Positions 9,065-20,780 of a DNA stretch of 64,000 bases are shown here, in pieces. The stretch's first letter is position 1; each line of letters begins with the position of its first letter. The position numbers and the translations under genes are program-made. The DNA lies in assembly GCF_000829055.1 (NCBI RefSeq), contig NZ_AP012544.1, positions 992,001-1,056,000 of the forward strand, written 5' to 3'. A model generated the notes under the pieces. It saw only the letters and a list, made by a program, of their open reading frames with translations. It was not told where the DNA came from and searched no databases. This stretch comes from Lacticaseibacillus casei DSM 20011 = JCM 1134 = ATCC 393 (lineage in GTDB: Bacteria > Bacillota > Bacilli > Lactobacillales > Lactobacillaceae).

Positions 9065-9103
9065 AAAAATCCCGGTCATTTTGACAATAACCGAGATTTT
9101 TTT
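9065..9103 (+). terminator. Terminator after mvaK2
   Basis: AAATCCCGGT and ACCGAGATTT form the stem with one wobble pair, followed by a T-rich tract. Confidence 0.85.
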
Positions 9104-9219
9104 ATTTTTTTGCGATGAAGTCATGAATTCTTTCTTAGAATTAGCGGAATCGTGTACTCTTCGCAAGCGGTTTCTAGTATAGTAGAGTAGGTAGTTAAAT
9201 TAGTAGAGAAGGGACTTGT

Positions 9220-10140
9220 ATGCGTGTGAAAGTTCGTAAAGCAGTCATTCCGGCAGCCGGTCTTGGGACCCGTTTTTTGCCGGCAACAAAAGCTTTAGCT
9301 AAGGAAATGTTGCCAATTGTTGACAAACCGACCATTCAATTCATCGTTGAAGAAGCTAAAGCCAGTGGGATTGAAGATATTCTGATTGTTGAGGGTAAAC
9401 AAAAGCGTTCGATTGAGGACCATTTCGATTCGGCTCCTGAATTGGAACAAAATCTAAAAGAAAAACATAAAGATGCCTTGCTACAGCTTGTTCATTCAAC
9501 CACCGATATCGGGGTTAACCTGTTCTTCGTGCGTCAGCCATATCCGCGTGGCCTTGGGGATGCCGTTCGGTTGGCTAAGTCGTTTGTAGGCGACGAACCA
9601 TTCGTTGTGATGCTTGGTGACGATCTGATGAATGACAAGGTTCCGTTAACCAAACAACTGATCAATGAATACGATAAGACCCATGCCTCGATTCTTGCCG
9701 TTAAGAAGGTGCCACATGACGAGGTATCGGCTTACGGCGTCATCGATCCTGAAAAAGAAGTCTCCAAAGGTCTCTTCAACGTGAAGAAGTTCGTTGAGAA
9801 GCCTGCAGTTGCAGATGCACCAAGCGACTTGGCGATCATTGGCCGTTACTTATTGACACCGGAGATTTTCGACATTCTTGAAAGCCAAAAGCCGGGTAAA
9901 GGAAACGAAATCCAGCTGACCGATGCCATTGACACACTGAATCAAACGCAACGGGTCTTCGCCCATGAGTTTACCGGCGATCGGTATGATGTCGGTAACA
10001 AATTCGGTTATGTCAAAACCAATATCGAATATGGCTTAACCCATCCAGAAGTTAAGGATGAGCTGCGGGCTTATATTCTTGATTTGGCCGCGAAATTGCA
10101 GTCAGGCAAATCTGTTGGCAAACCGGCAAATAAAAAGTAA
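9220..10140 (+). CDS. galU: UTP-glucose-1-phosphate uridylyltransferase
   Basis: The 306-residue enzyme makes UDP-glucose for galactose use, glycolipids, exopolysaccharide and teichoic acid glucosylation. [19 protein letters not shown] at about 6-24 is the nucleotide-binding signature and [10 protein letters not shown] follows directly; FVEKP and the [18 protein letters not shown] block confirm GalU. GAAGGGA precedes ATG at 9220. It lies upstream of adhesin glycosylation remnants, whose glycosyltransferases would use UDP-sugars, but a separate terminator at 10258 isolates it from them. Confidence 0.96.
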   Translation: MRVKVRKAVIPAAGLGTRFLPATKALAKEMLPIVDKPTIQFIVEEAKASGIEDILIVEGKQKRSIEDHFDSAPELEQNLKEKHKDALLQLVHSTTDIGVNLFFVRQPYPRGLGDAVRLAKSFVGDEPFVVMLGDDLMNDKVPLTKQLINEYDKTHASILAVKKVPHDEVSAYGVIDPEKEVSKGLFNVKKFVEKPAVADAPSDLAIIGRYLLTPEIFDILESQKPGKGNEIQLTDAIDTLNQTQRVFAHEFTGDRYDVGNKFGYVKTNIEYGLTHPEVKDELRAYILDLAAKLQSGKSVGKPANKK

Positions 10141-10257
10141 CTTGATGTAAATGGATGTCGATGACACATGAGGAGCAAAAGGGTAAGGCTAATTGCCTTA
10201 CGATGAAGTGCCCTTGCCCGGGTGGATCAGTGGCAGCTTAAATTTAGTTTTTATAGT

Positions 10258-10302
10258 AGCTTCATTTCAGTCAGTAACAAGTGGCTGAGATGAAGCTTTT
10301 TT
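10258..10302 (+). terminator. Terminator after galU
   Basis: AGCTTCATTTCAG pairs with CTGAGATGAAGCT, with one G-T wobble, over a 14-base loop, followed by TTTTT. Confidence 0.85.
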
Positions 10303-10539
10303 GTGGGCGATTCCAGTTGCCATTGGTGTTAAGTCCGCGGGTGTACTCAAACGATTGATAAGTGGATTCAGTATATTAAATAACTTAATAATTATGAACA
10401 TGTTCTTTACAAAATCGTTCTCGAAAGCCTTTTCAGCCCGCCTTTTTAATTTAACCATAAGTTATTATAAGTGTTGAGATGACGGAACTTATAAGCAATT
10501 AAACCAAAAATATGTTTAAAAAATAAGCCGAGGTAATAA

Positions 10540-10569
10540 CTGTCAAAAATTAATTCTATCAGATATAAT
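10540..10569 (+). promoter_or_regulatory. Candidate promoter of the adhesin-glycosylation unit
   Basis: A perfect TATAAT at 10564-10569 lies 18 bases after CTGTCA at 10540-10545 in an AT-rich stretch. The -35 match is only partial. Confidence 0.4.
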
Positions 10570-10578
10570 ATAACGTAA

Positions 10579-10595
10579 GTTTGGTTAACCCAAAC
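10579..10595 (+). promoter_or_regulatory. Perfect palindrome just downstream of the candidate promoter
   Basis: GTTTGG-TTAAC-CCAAAC lies 10 bases past the TATAAT. Its position near the transcription start suits a repressor operator or a 5-prime mRNA hairpin. No regulator can be assigned. Confidence 0.35.
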
Positions 10596-10689
10596 AACGA
10601 GGAGGGAGATGGTGCCGAAAGTCACTGAAATTTGTGTTCGTTAATGGCCGTCTAATCCAGGGGAAGCGTTGCAGGAGGGTTTTACAAGT

Positions 10690-12276
10690 ATGAATTTCTT
10701 CATAAACGCATCAATGCCCAAACAGAAATCGGGAATTGAACATGCGGAACTGGCTCGCTTTAGACTCTTTAATGCCCATCACGTTGAGTCGCGTATCGTG
10801 ATTCGTGACTGGGATCCACAACTCCACGTTCATGCCAAAGAGGCTGGGATTGCGGATCGACAGCTGATTGGCATGTTTGACTATTTTCAAGAAGCGTTAG
10901 ATGCCCCTCCCAAAAAGATTGTTACGTCAGAGCTTGACTTTGGGGTCATGAATACACACGTGCAACATGAGGAGACGCGGGATCTGGTATTCACAGCTCG
11001 TGGGCAGCTGGTTGCGCGGGTTAATTTGAATGACGATAGGACAGTTCAGTCGGTTGAACTTTTTGACGGTTTTAACAATCTTTTTCGGGTCGATCACTAT
11101 GACAGTCGCGGTTTTGTATCACTAAGTCAATGGTATACACCAGACAACAAAATCGGCACGGAGACTTGGCAAACGCCTGCCGGAAAAACGGTCTTGGAAA
11201 CTTTTAATAAGGATGACGCGGTTGGCAAGCGCCAAAAGTCAGGCTGGCGATTGATTGATCGGGATGGAACTGTCCGTCAATTTGATACGATTGAGCGTCT
11301 GACCAAACATTTTTTTGATTTACTTAACGAGGCTTTTTGGTCAGAAACGACACCGAATATTTTTGTGCTTGATCGCTCACATTTAGGGGATTAGGGCTTG
11401 CTCCATCTGAAAAGGCCAGCTTATACAGTTTTTTATTTGCACAACTCACATGCTAGCGACTCACAAGATCCGATGAATGCTATTTTGAACAACTTTTATG
11501 AGTTTGGCATGCACGCCATGAACGGTTACGATGCCGTGGTTTCAGCGACTCATCGGCAAACTCGGGACGTCGGGGCGCGGTTTTCGCCGCAGACAAAACT
11601 GTTTACCATTCCTGTGGGCATTATTCCCGATCGCCAGTTAGCCGAACCACGAATTCCCGTAGCAAAGCGGCAGTTTGGCAAAATGGTCGTTTTTGCCCGT
11701 ATCGCTTGGGAAAAACGCCTTGATGATCTGGTGCGGGCTATTGGTATTGTGCATCGCACGATACCTGCTGTCAGCTTAGATTTATACGGGTACGCGGATC
11801 CTTCAGAAAGCTTCAAGGCGCGACGAGCGATTGAAGCGGTGATCAAGGAGGACCACCTGGAAGAGGTTGTGAAGTTTAAGGGTTACACCACTGATGTTGC
11901 AGAAGTTGAAAATCATGCCATGATGTATGGCCTCACGTCGCGGATGGAAGGATTTAACCTGGGCATCATGGAGGCCATTTCACACGGGCTGATCGGGTTC
12001 ACGTACGATGTCAACTATGGACCCAATGAAATTATTGAAGACGGAATTAACGGTCGAATTGTGGCTAATGGCGATTACAAGGCGTTGGCAGCCGCCATAC
12101 TTGATGTACTGCGCGATCCGGAACTGGCACAACAATATTCGACCGGTGCTTATGATTCGGCAAAGCGGTATTCAGAAACCAATGTATGGCAAGCTTGGCA
12201 AGCGCTGCTAAAGGATGCTCAGTCAAAATGGCCTAGCAAGTTGCAGGCCATGCCAGCATTAGTACACAACCAATGA
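10690..12276 (+). pseudogene. TagE/GtfA-type glycosyltransferase split by an in-frame TAG
   Basis: One frame runs from ATG 10690 (GGAGGG 10 bases upstream) to 12276 and is interrupted only by TAG at 11392-11394, between SHLGD and GLLHLKRP. The N-terminal half begins MNFFINASMPKQKSGIEHAE, the DUF1975-type domain of poly(glycerol-phosphate) glucosyltransferases and of the accessory-Sec enzyme GtfA. The C-terminal half is a GT4 domain with FARIAWEKRLDDLVRA and the EX7E motif EGFNLGIME. A TGG (Trp) to TAG change would explain the stop. Such enzymes glycosylate serine-rich adhesins or teichoic acid; the adhesin downstream favours the former. Without suppression both halves are probably inactive. 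Confidence 0.8.
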
Positions 12277-12286
12277 GGAAAAAGGC

Positions 12287-12301
12287 ATGAATTATTTTCG
12301 T
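12287..12301 (+). pseudogene. First codons of a second gene, cut off by IS30
   Basis: GAGGAAAAAGGC precedes ATG AAT TAT TTT, after which the IS30 left end begins. The start MNYF resembles that of the neighbouring DUF1975-type glycosyltransferase (MNFF), so this may be the start of a partner gene such as a GtfB-like protein. Only four or five codons remain, so the identity is a guess. Confidence 0.35.
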
Positions 12302-13559
12302 AAATTGCAAGAACAAGTTAGCCAGTCGTTGAGGACAATCCCAGAACAGGCCGTTATCAAATAGAAGTTGTGGCGCTAGAGAGACTACTGGGCCATGCGG
12401 CGAACGCGCCGAGCTTCGGCCTCAAAGTTTTGCTGGGGTGTGCAGTAGCCCTGTTGTTTGCGAGGCAACTGATTCAAGCGGTCTTGCGTGGCCTGCACTT
12501 GACTAGGGCTAATGTCATCTAGGGACATGCCCTTAGGGAAGTCCTGGCGGATCATCCGGTTATGTGCCTCGTTGGTGCCACGGTCGCAGGACGTGTAAGG
12601 ATGGGCGTAGAAGATCTCAGTTTCCGTCCCAGCAAAAGCAGTATTTAAGGCGGTGAACTCGGGTCCGTTGTCGGCTGTGATGGTCTTGATGCAAGCTCCC
12701 CATTCGCGCTTGATTCCACGCAATGCATAGCTCACAGAGTCTGCATCTCGTCCTTCGATCAAGCGGAGAAGTTGGCAACGGGTCTTGCGCTCAATCAGAG
12801 TCAAGATGACGCTCTCCTTGCCATTGCGTTTACCGACAATGGTATCCATCTCCCAGTGACCGAACTGCCTGCGTCGTTCAACGACCTTAGGCCGTTCCTC
12901 GATACTGCGGCCAGCCAGGCGCTTAGCCTTGGTGTGGTGCTGGTGAGAGGTCTTCCGCTTAGTCTTCTCCAACAGGTCGATATTTCGAATCTCTAGGCGT
13001 TGGTCGTCAATGTACTGGTACAAAGTCGAGGCACAAACAAGCTCTTCAGGAGTAAACAGCTTGTGTCGCTTGGCATAGCCGATTGAAGCATCCGGCGACC
13101 ATTTGTCCTGCTTAGCTCGCTGTACGTACCAGGCTAAGAAGACCTGTACGCTGGCGAACTTGTCAGGACGATGGCAGCTCAAGCGTGCAGTCTCGTAACG
13201 TGCCTGAGCAGCCTCTGGCAGGTATTGTCGATGGTAGACGCGCTTGCCATTACTCTTCTTGACCTGATCTACTGTACCTCGCTTGATTTCATTATTAATG
13301 GTCTGCGGGCAGACGCCAATTTCAGCAGCAATCCAACGATTGGACTTCCCAGCTTGGCGGAATCCGGCCACTTTTCCGCGCTCGAGTGATGTTAAGTGCT
13401 GACCTTTTTGGCGGTGTGTGCTATCCTGTTTCTGCATCAAGACAATATCCTCTTCCATTGTTTGTGTAGGAACTTCAATGATACAGGATATCTGTTCTTG
13501 ATGTTTTTTATTGTCCAAAAAATTTTGAGACAGTGGCTAACTTGATTCTAAAATGCGCG
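12299..13559 (-). mobile_element. IS30-family insertion sequence, copy 1 (complete)
   Basis: About 1.26 kb with imperfect terminal inverted repeats. The left end has AAATTGCAAGAACAAGTTAG and the right end read inward has ATTTTAGAATCAAGTTAGCC. The right boundary at 13559 is set by where copy 1 and copy 2 (ending 47510) stop matching. Unlike copy 3 at 55887, the flanks share no obvious duplicated target, which suggests that the left and right neighbours were joined by recombination between IS copies. Confidence 0.85.
12385..13437 (-). CDS. IS30-family transposase
   Basis: A DDE transposase of 350 residues from ATG 13437. The frame is open upstream from a TTG at 13518, but the ATG gives a length like the related copy at 55965 (353 aa). 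An N-terminal helix-turn-helix (LTSLERGKVAGFRQAGKSNR and IAAEIGVCPQTINNEIKRG) is followed by the catalytic core: Asp in HWEMDTIVG, Asp in TADNGPEF and Glu in GTNEAHNRMIR. It differs from copy 2 by Arg versus His in FRQAG. Confidence 0.93.
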   Translation of the reverse strand: MQKQDSTHRQKGQHLTSLERGKVAGFRQAGKSNRWIAAEIGVCPQTINNEIKRGTVDQVKKSNGKRVYHRQYLPEAAQARYETARLSCHRPDKFASVQVFLAWYVQRAKQDKWSPDASIGYAKRHKLFTPEELVCASTLYQYIDDQRLEIRNIDLLEKTKRKTSHQHHTKAKRLAGRSIEERPKVVERRRQFGHWEMDTIVGKRNGKESVILTLIERKTRCQLLRLIEGRDADSVSYALRGIKREWGACIKTITADNGPEFTALNTAFAGTETEIFYAHPYTSCDRGTNEAHNRMIRQDFPKGMSLDDISPSQVQATQDRLNQLPRKQQGYCTPQQNFEAEARRVRRMAQ

Positions 13560-15536
13560 GCTTTATCTGGAATTCATTCTGGAATAACTATAACGTTCCT
13601 AAGGTGCTGCAAGTATATACTGATTCAAGTGTTGCGGCATCAAATGTCAATACAACTGTTGGATACCTCAATAACTTAGTTGGTCTGGTTGCGCCTTATA
13701 TCATCAACGGGATCGCTCACCAGGCTTTGTCTGATATTCGGTCAATCGGCAATGCCAAAATGGGTGCGGATGGCAAGGTTGACTATGCTCCTGACAACTT
13801 TACCGATGCCGTTAGTTTGAACGGCAACATTCAGACTTTTCTTAAAATGGTCGGCCTGGACGGGGTTATTCAAAGTAGCCTCATGCAGCGTATTTATGAT
13901 TCAATTAAAACCGTTGCTCAGCAAGCCATCATGAACAACTGGGCAACTGGTGAGTATAAAGCCCTGCAGAACCTGATGAACAATGGTATCTATGATGATG
14001 GCTCAAATACGTATAAGGCCACTGGCTATGACGTTAATAATCCAGCAGCTGTCACTAATAGTAATCAGGCCAATTTAAGTGACACGACCCAAGCTGCTGC
14101 TTATGCATGGGCGATGAAAGTCTTCACGCCTTTGCTTCAAAAAGCAGCTTCCGATGCTTGGAGCGGTAGTCCGGCTGACAACATTGACGAACTGATTGAC
14201 TCATTGGATGTCTCCGACGCTGACAAAGCTCTACTGAAGACCGATAATGCACAAAACACGGCGTCCGGCCTTAAGAATTATGCTCGCAGCGCTGAAGGCG
14301 CCCGCGACATGATCCAACAGATCTACTCCAAAGAATATCAAGCGGTTGCTAAAGCACTGTATGACTTTAGAACCGATCCAACATATACGGACGCTCAGCT
14401 AGCACAGCGGCAAAAAGATGCGGATCTTAATTTTGAACCAGTAGGTGATCCGGCACTCAATGGTGGCGGCGGCACAGCTACAACGCTCGAAGCGAATGAT
14501 TACACCAAGACTTATCAGTTCTTACGTGACGCCATGTATCAAGGTCAAGCCAATGCTGATATCCAGTCTCATTCACAAAAAGATGGTAATGTTGATCCTA
14601 CCAAACCGACACCGACTGAGTTTACAGCACAGAAGAGCATTTTAAGCTCGACCTTGACACCGTTGGTCGATGATTTGACCAACTTTGCCCGGCCATACTA
14701 TTCCTACGCTTATCAAGTAGAAGCGATCCGGGCCAATAACGCGTTTGCTGCTGGGTTGGCAAAAGCACATGAGGAAATTGCTGCGAACCCAGCGATGCCT
14801 GTGCCAGATGCAGGCGATGCCGGAAAGATCACGGTTGATGGCCAGGATTACAGTGCTAAAGACGATACTACTGCATCGATCTATACCACGGTAGCAAGTG
14901 CTGTTAATAAAAACGCACCGGCTGCAGGCCAAGCCTTCACTGATGGTTATCAGTCAATTTTGACCGAAGTTACCGTCACACTGCAGGCAAAATCAGGTGA
15001 AACTGGTTTTCCTGATGCCAAGACTTATACGGTTTGGGCACCGACTAACCAATTAACCAATATTGGAGCGCCAACTGTCAAAGGCTGGATTCCTGACCCT
15101 GTCAATGCCGCTAGCACCTATACGGAGAAGACTGGTCAAGTTGCGTTTACCTATCATAAGGGTGCCAGCATTGATAACATCAGCATTACCAACCCAACTG
15201 ATTCGCGTCAGTACAACGGTGAACTTTTAAATTATCCTGATATTGATCCAACCATCACGATTACTTGGAATGATGGGACGAACACGACGACCCAGTCACT
15301 CAAGTTCTCGTCAATTTCCGGATTTGCCGGCGATATGCACGCATACTTCAACTTTGCCTATACCGGTGATGAAGGCAAGTGGACTGTTCAACTCAATCAA
15401 AATGGTGCAGATGCAGTCTTAAGCTGGATTAAAAATCAGCTTAAATATGACGGCACTTCATTTGAGGTGCCTGATTCCGCCCTTGATTTATTACCACAGC
15501 AATTCACTTATAGCATCACCAAGCAAGTTGCTGTTA

Positions 15537-16485
15537 CCAGCAAGAAGAATGTCAACTATATTATTGGTAATGACCTCCCGACAGCTAAAGACCTTTATGA
15601 TTATGTCGTTGTCAACGGTGTTAAGTACGACGCCAGCCAGGTTAAGTGGAATGCTGACGGTAGCAAGGGCACGATTGACGGCGTCGGCACCATCACCCTG
15701 AACTGGAATAAGACCAAAGATGATTTGCAAACCGCTGGAACTTATACCGATGCCGCTGATCTTCAGCTGACATTGCAGGATGGCACAGTTGCTAAAGATG
15801 CAGTGAACGTCATCAGCTCCTCGGCGAAGCACGATGTAACTGTCAACAATAACCGTACGATTGTTTATGTTATTGGTGGCGACAAGCCTACTGCTAAAGA
15901 GGCTATGAATGGATCCGGCGCCTACATTGAAGTTGACGGCACGAAGTATACGACCGATGACATCAAGTGGAGTAGCGATGGTAACACCGGTACTATTACC
16001 ACTAAGGATGGCAAGACCATCACCGTTACCTTGGCATGGGCTAAGGGTGCCGAAGATGCTATTGAAACCGCTGGATTGCATTCAAATGCGGCTAATGTTG
16101 AGGTAACGTTATCCGATAAATACACGGCAGCAGGTGCGTTAAATGTCCATTCGACCACTAATGCGTCCACAGATGCGCAAGTCGATAGTAAAAAGAATAT
16201 CGGCTACACCATTGGTCATGACCTTCCGACTGCAAAGGACGCCTTTGATGCCGTTGTTGTTAATGGCGTTGTTTACACGGCTGATCAGGTTACCTGGAAT
16301 AATGACGGCACCGGGACGATTGACGGCGTTGGTACCTTCACGATTGATTGGTCCGATGACGCTCAGAAGACCCTTCAAACAGAAGGCATGCATAAAAATG
16401 CCGGCACGTTAGTCTTCACCCGTCAGTCAGACAAGAAACAATTTACTGACAGCTTCAACGTTTATTCAGCACCGGACTATTCTAA
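15537..16485 (+). repeat. Three tandem protein-domain repeats in the adhesin stalk
   Basis: Copies begin near 15537, 15841 and 16183. Each encodes a block with I-G-x-D-x-PTAK, then VDG/VNGxxY and a GTI(D/T) turn, ending in an NVxS strand. They are probably Ig-like or stalk domains that space the binding region from the Ser-rich stem. Confidence 0.75.
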
Positions 16486-19400
16486 ACAGTCAACGAGTGC
16501 TTCTGAATCTACATCAATGTCTGACTCTGAACGGACTTCGACTTCTGCTTCTGCAAGCACCTCGACAAGTACGTCTGCTTCATTGTCTGCCAGCGAGTCA
16601 GCAACCGAATCGAATTCAATTTCACAAAGTACATCTAAGATCCAATCAGAATCCGTTTCTGCATCAGATTCAAAGAAACAGTCGGAGTCTGCCCAATCGA
16701 GCCAATCAACCAGTGAGTCGACTTCAGTCTCAATGAGTGAATCTAGTCGGGCAGATACCTCAAACTCGGCAAGCACTTCGACGAGTATGTCGGCTTCGAC
16801 ATCTGCGAAGGAATGCACGACAAAGAGTACGTCCAAAGATGTTTCTGAGTCGGATTCAGCAAGTCACTCGACGAGTATGTCAACTTCCACATCATCAAGT
16901 GAGTCGAACCGGGCATCTCAGTCCGAATCGGCTAGTTTGTCAGGCAGTGTTTCTGCTTCTGAATCGGCAAGTACCTCTGACAAAGATTCAATCAGTGCTT
17001 CAACAAGTGAATCACAATATGAAAACACGTCGTCAATTGCAAGTGGCTCTGATCGTAAGTCGGCTTCAACATCAGCCAGCGTTTCGATCTCGACTTCAGC
17101 TTCTGGTTCCACGAGTGAATCGGATGTTAAGTCTGATTCCAACTCTGTAAGTGAGAGTCTCTCTGCTTCAGAAAGCGACTCGCGCAACGGCAACAACAGC
17201 GGTGCAAGCATTTCGCAGTCGGCAAGCACGTCTGCAAGTACTTCGGTTTCAGTTTCGACGAGTGAATCAACACGGAGCTCTGAATCTGTTTCTACAAGCG
17301 ATTCTCAGCGTGATGCCACATCTAATTCGGCAGATAAGTCAAAAACAGCTTCCGAAAGCGGATCAGTTAGCGCTTCAACTTCGGCATCTAAGAGTTTGTC
17401 AGAGCGTCGTGACGAGTCTAAGTCTGCATCAACATCGACATCACTTTCCGCATCGACTTCAACTCGTGAATCAAATTCTGCTTCGGCAAGTATTTCTGAT
17501 TCGACAAGTAAATCACAGTCAGAATCGGTATCAACCTCAGATAGCAGTGTGAAATCTGAGTCGATGTCAACGAGCTATTCTGAATCAACGTCTAAATCTA
17601 AGTCGGAAATTAAATCGAACTCTAACTCGGCAAGCAATTCGGCCAGTCAATCTGCTTCGACATCTACGAAGGCTTCGACCAGTGAGTCGCAGTCTAGTTC
17701 AACGAGCGATTCTGAACAAAATTCGACATCCGCTTCGGCATCGGCATCTGAAGAGCAATCGACTTCTGACAATAAGAATGCATCGGTCAGCGAGTCCAAC
17801 TCAACTTCCACCAGTGAGTCAGAACAGGCGTCCACTTCGGCCTCAGCTTCAACCTCGACAAGTAAGTCAAAGGCAGATTCGACGAGTGAATCAACCAGTC
17901 GGTCAAAAGAAGACTCTGGCAGCACCAACAAAGATACTTCCGCATCCACTTCGGCGAGTCTATCGACCAGCACCTCTGATTCAGCTTCCACCAGTGCTTC
18001 AGACCATGCTTCGACATCCACGTCATTGAGTGTTTCCGAAAGTACTTCGGCATCACAGTCGGCGAGTGCTTCCAAGCGTGATTCACAGAGTACTTCGACC
18101 AGTGCTTCGACACAGACGTCACAGTCAGCTTCAACCAGTGACTCTGACCGTGATTCAACTTCCACATCGGCTAATGATTCCACGAGTGCATCGAAGTCAG
18201 AGTCTACAAGCCAGTCTGATCGGGCATCTAAGTCCGATTCAGCCAGCGATTCAACCTCGACTTCCGAGAGCAAGGGTGCCGGCAGTGAAAGCACCGCTAG
18301 TCAGTCAACTTCGGTAAGCACTTCAACCAGTGATTCTGCTTCTACATCCGACAGTGAATCTAAAAAGGCGTCCAACTCAGCTTCGATGAGTGAATCGAAA
18401 CAAGCTTCGACGTCTAGTTCAACGAGCACATCGCAATCGGATTCCACATCAACTTCTAAGCGCGAATCGACCAGTGCTTCCACATCCACAGCAGATAGCA
18501 CGTCAGCGCGGCAATCTGAATCGAATTCAGTAAGCACATCGCAATCGGATTCTGCCTCGAAGTCGACCAGCGAGTCCAAGCAGACATCTACAAGTCAATC
18601 TGACTCAACCTCAACCAGTTACTCTGAATCGACATCGAAGTCCAAGTCAGAAATCCATTCAAGTTCCGATTCGGCAAGCAATTCGGCAAGTCAATCAGCT
18701 TCAACGTCAACGAAGGCTTCGACCAGTGAGTCGCAGTCTAGTTCAACGAGCGATTCTGAACAAAATTCGACATCCGCTTCGGCTTCGACATCTGAAAAAC
18801 AGTCGACTTCTGACAATAAGAATGCTTCGGTCAGTGAGTCGAATTCAACGTCGACTAGTGAGTCCGAACAGGCTTCAACTTCAGCCTCGGCTTCAACATC
18901 GACAAGTAAGTCGCAGTCAGATTCGACCAGTGAATCAACCAGTCGATCAAAAGAAGGCTCTGGCAGCACCAGCAAGGATACTTCCGAATCCACTTCGGCG
19001 AGTCTATCGACGAGCACCTCTGATTCAGCTTCCACGAGCGCTTCAGACCATGCTTCGGCATCCACATCAATGAGCGTTTCGGAGAGCAGTTCAGCTTCGA
19101 ACTCAGCGAGTGCTTCCAAGCATGACTCTCAGAGTGCTTCTACCAGTGAATCAACACGTACGTCGCAGTCAGCTTCGACAAGTGACTCTGACCGCGATTC
19201 TGCTTCCACATCGACTAACGATTCCACGAGTGCATCGAAGTCAGCATCAACGAGCCAGTCTGATCAGGCATCCAAGTCTGATTCAGCAAGCGACTCAACC
19301 TCAACTTCTGAGAGCAAGGGCGCTGGCAGTGAAAGCACGGCTAGTCAATCCACGTCGGTAAGTACCTCGACCAGTCAATCTGCTTCAACTTCAGACAGTG

Positions 19401-20780
19401 AAGAGAACAAGAACTCTAAGTCGACATCCACTAGCGAATCGAAGCAGGCGTCAACGTCAGCTTCCACAAGCACCTCGAAGTCGGATTCCACATCAACTTC
19501 TAAGCGCGAGTCGACCAGCACTTCAGCATCTGAAGCAGATAGCACATCAACGCGTCACTCTGAATCGAATTCGGTTAGCACATCGCACTCTGATTCAACT
19601 TCGAAGTCGTACAGTGAATCCAAGCAGACCTCCACAAGCCAGTCAGATTCAACTTCCAGGAGTCAATCCGAATCAACCTCACAAAGCCAAGCTTCTGAGA
19701 GTAAGTCTGAATCCGTCTCCGGCAGTCAGTCTGAATCAACTTCGAAGTCCAAGTCAGCGACCCAGTCAAGTTCTGAATCGGCAAGTAATTCGGCCAACCA
19801 ATCTACTTCAACTTCTACCAGTCAGTCGATGAGTGAATCACAATCGACTTCGAACAGTTATTCCAAGCAAAACTCGGTATCGACGTCAACTTCAACTTCT
19901 GAAAAGCAGTCAACTTCTAACAACGCGAGTGCTTCTGTCAGTGAATCGAATTCAACGTCAACTAGCGAGTCTGAACAGGCTTCAACTTCAGCCTCAGCTT
20001 CGGCGTCCACGAGTAAGTCGCAATCGCAGTCGACAGGCGAGTCAACGAGTCGGTCGAAGGAAGGTTCCGGTAGCACCAGCAAAGATAGTTCCGAGTCCAC
20101 TTCAGCAAGTCTATCGACCAGCACCTCTGATTCAGCTTCCACCAGTGCTTCAGATCATGCTTCGGCATCCACATCAATGAGTCATTCGGAGAGCACTTCT
20201 GCTTCGAATTCAGCGAGTGTTTCCAAGCATGACTCTCAGAGTGCTTCCGCCAGTGAATCAGCGCGGACGTCACAATCGGCTTCGACGAGTGACTCTGAAC
20301 GCAATTCAGCTTCTGCCTCAGCTAAAGACTCGACCAGCACTTCCAAGTCGGATTCAACTAGCCGTTCCGATCAGGCTTCCAGGTCTGATTCGGCCAGCAC
20401 CTCGGCTTCGAAGTCAACCAGTCGGTCAATGGAGAGCGGCAGTGATTCAAGTCAATCTGAATCGACGAGCACATCGGCTAGTCAATCAACGTCGACTTCA
20501 ACGAGTGAATCAAAGCAGGCTTCGACATCTGCTTCTAAGAGCGAATCGAAGCGGAATTCTGAGTCAGCTTCAACAAGCACTTCGAAGTCGGATTCCACAT
20601 CAACTTCTGAGCGCGAATCGACCAGTGCTTCAGCTTCTGCGAGTGCCTCGAATTCAGGTACTTCAACTTCCAACAGTTCGAGTGCAAGCGGAAGTGAGAG
20701 TATGAGTTCAAGCGCCAACACATCAACCTCTGGCAGCTTAAGCACAAGTGGTAGTATGAGCACCAGCGTTTCCGGCGCTT
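16485..20780 (+). repeat. Serine-rich low-complexity repeat region with about 1.05-1.1 kb higher-order units
   Basis: The DNA encodes alternating Ser-Xaa (Ser, Thr, Ala, Glu, Lys, Asp). The segment TSKSKSE starts comparable units at 17576, 18620 and 19727, giving periods of 1044 bp (348 codons) and 1107 bp (369 codons). Within units, whole stretches such as [17 protein letters not shown] and SDHASASTS recur in the same order. Serine codons (TCA, TCT, TCG, AGT, AGC) are mixed between copies. Confidence 0.85.

Larger units (their letters stand above)
10141..10689 (+). other. Gene-free region between galU and the glycosyltransferase pseudogene
   Basis: It holds a small hairpin (GTAAGGC at 10183-10189 with GCCTTAC at 10195-10201), the galU terminator, an AT-rich stretch, a candidate promoter, a palindrome and a strong Shine-Dalgarno at 10599-10606 that leads only into an 11-codon ORF (10609-10644). 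A second frame reads through to a TGA overlapping the ATG at 10690, as ATGA. This could be the tail of a lost upstream gene, but it is too short to identify. Confidence 0.5.

Noticed and set aside
16485..20780. CRISPR-like or satellite array
   Set aside because: The repetition is protein-coding Ser-Xaa sequence in one frame; there are no constant repeats separated by unique spacers.
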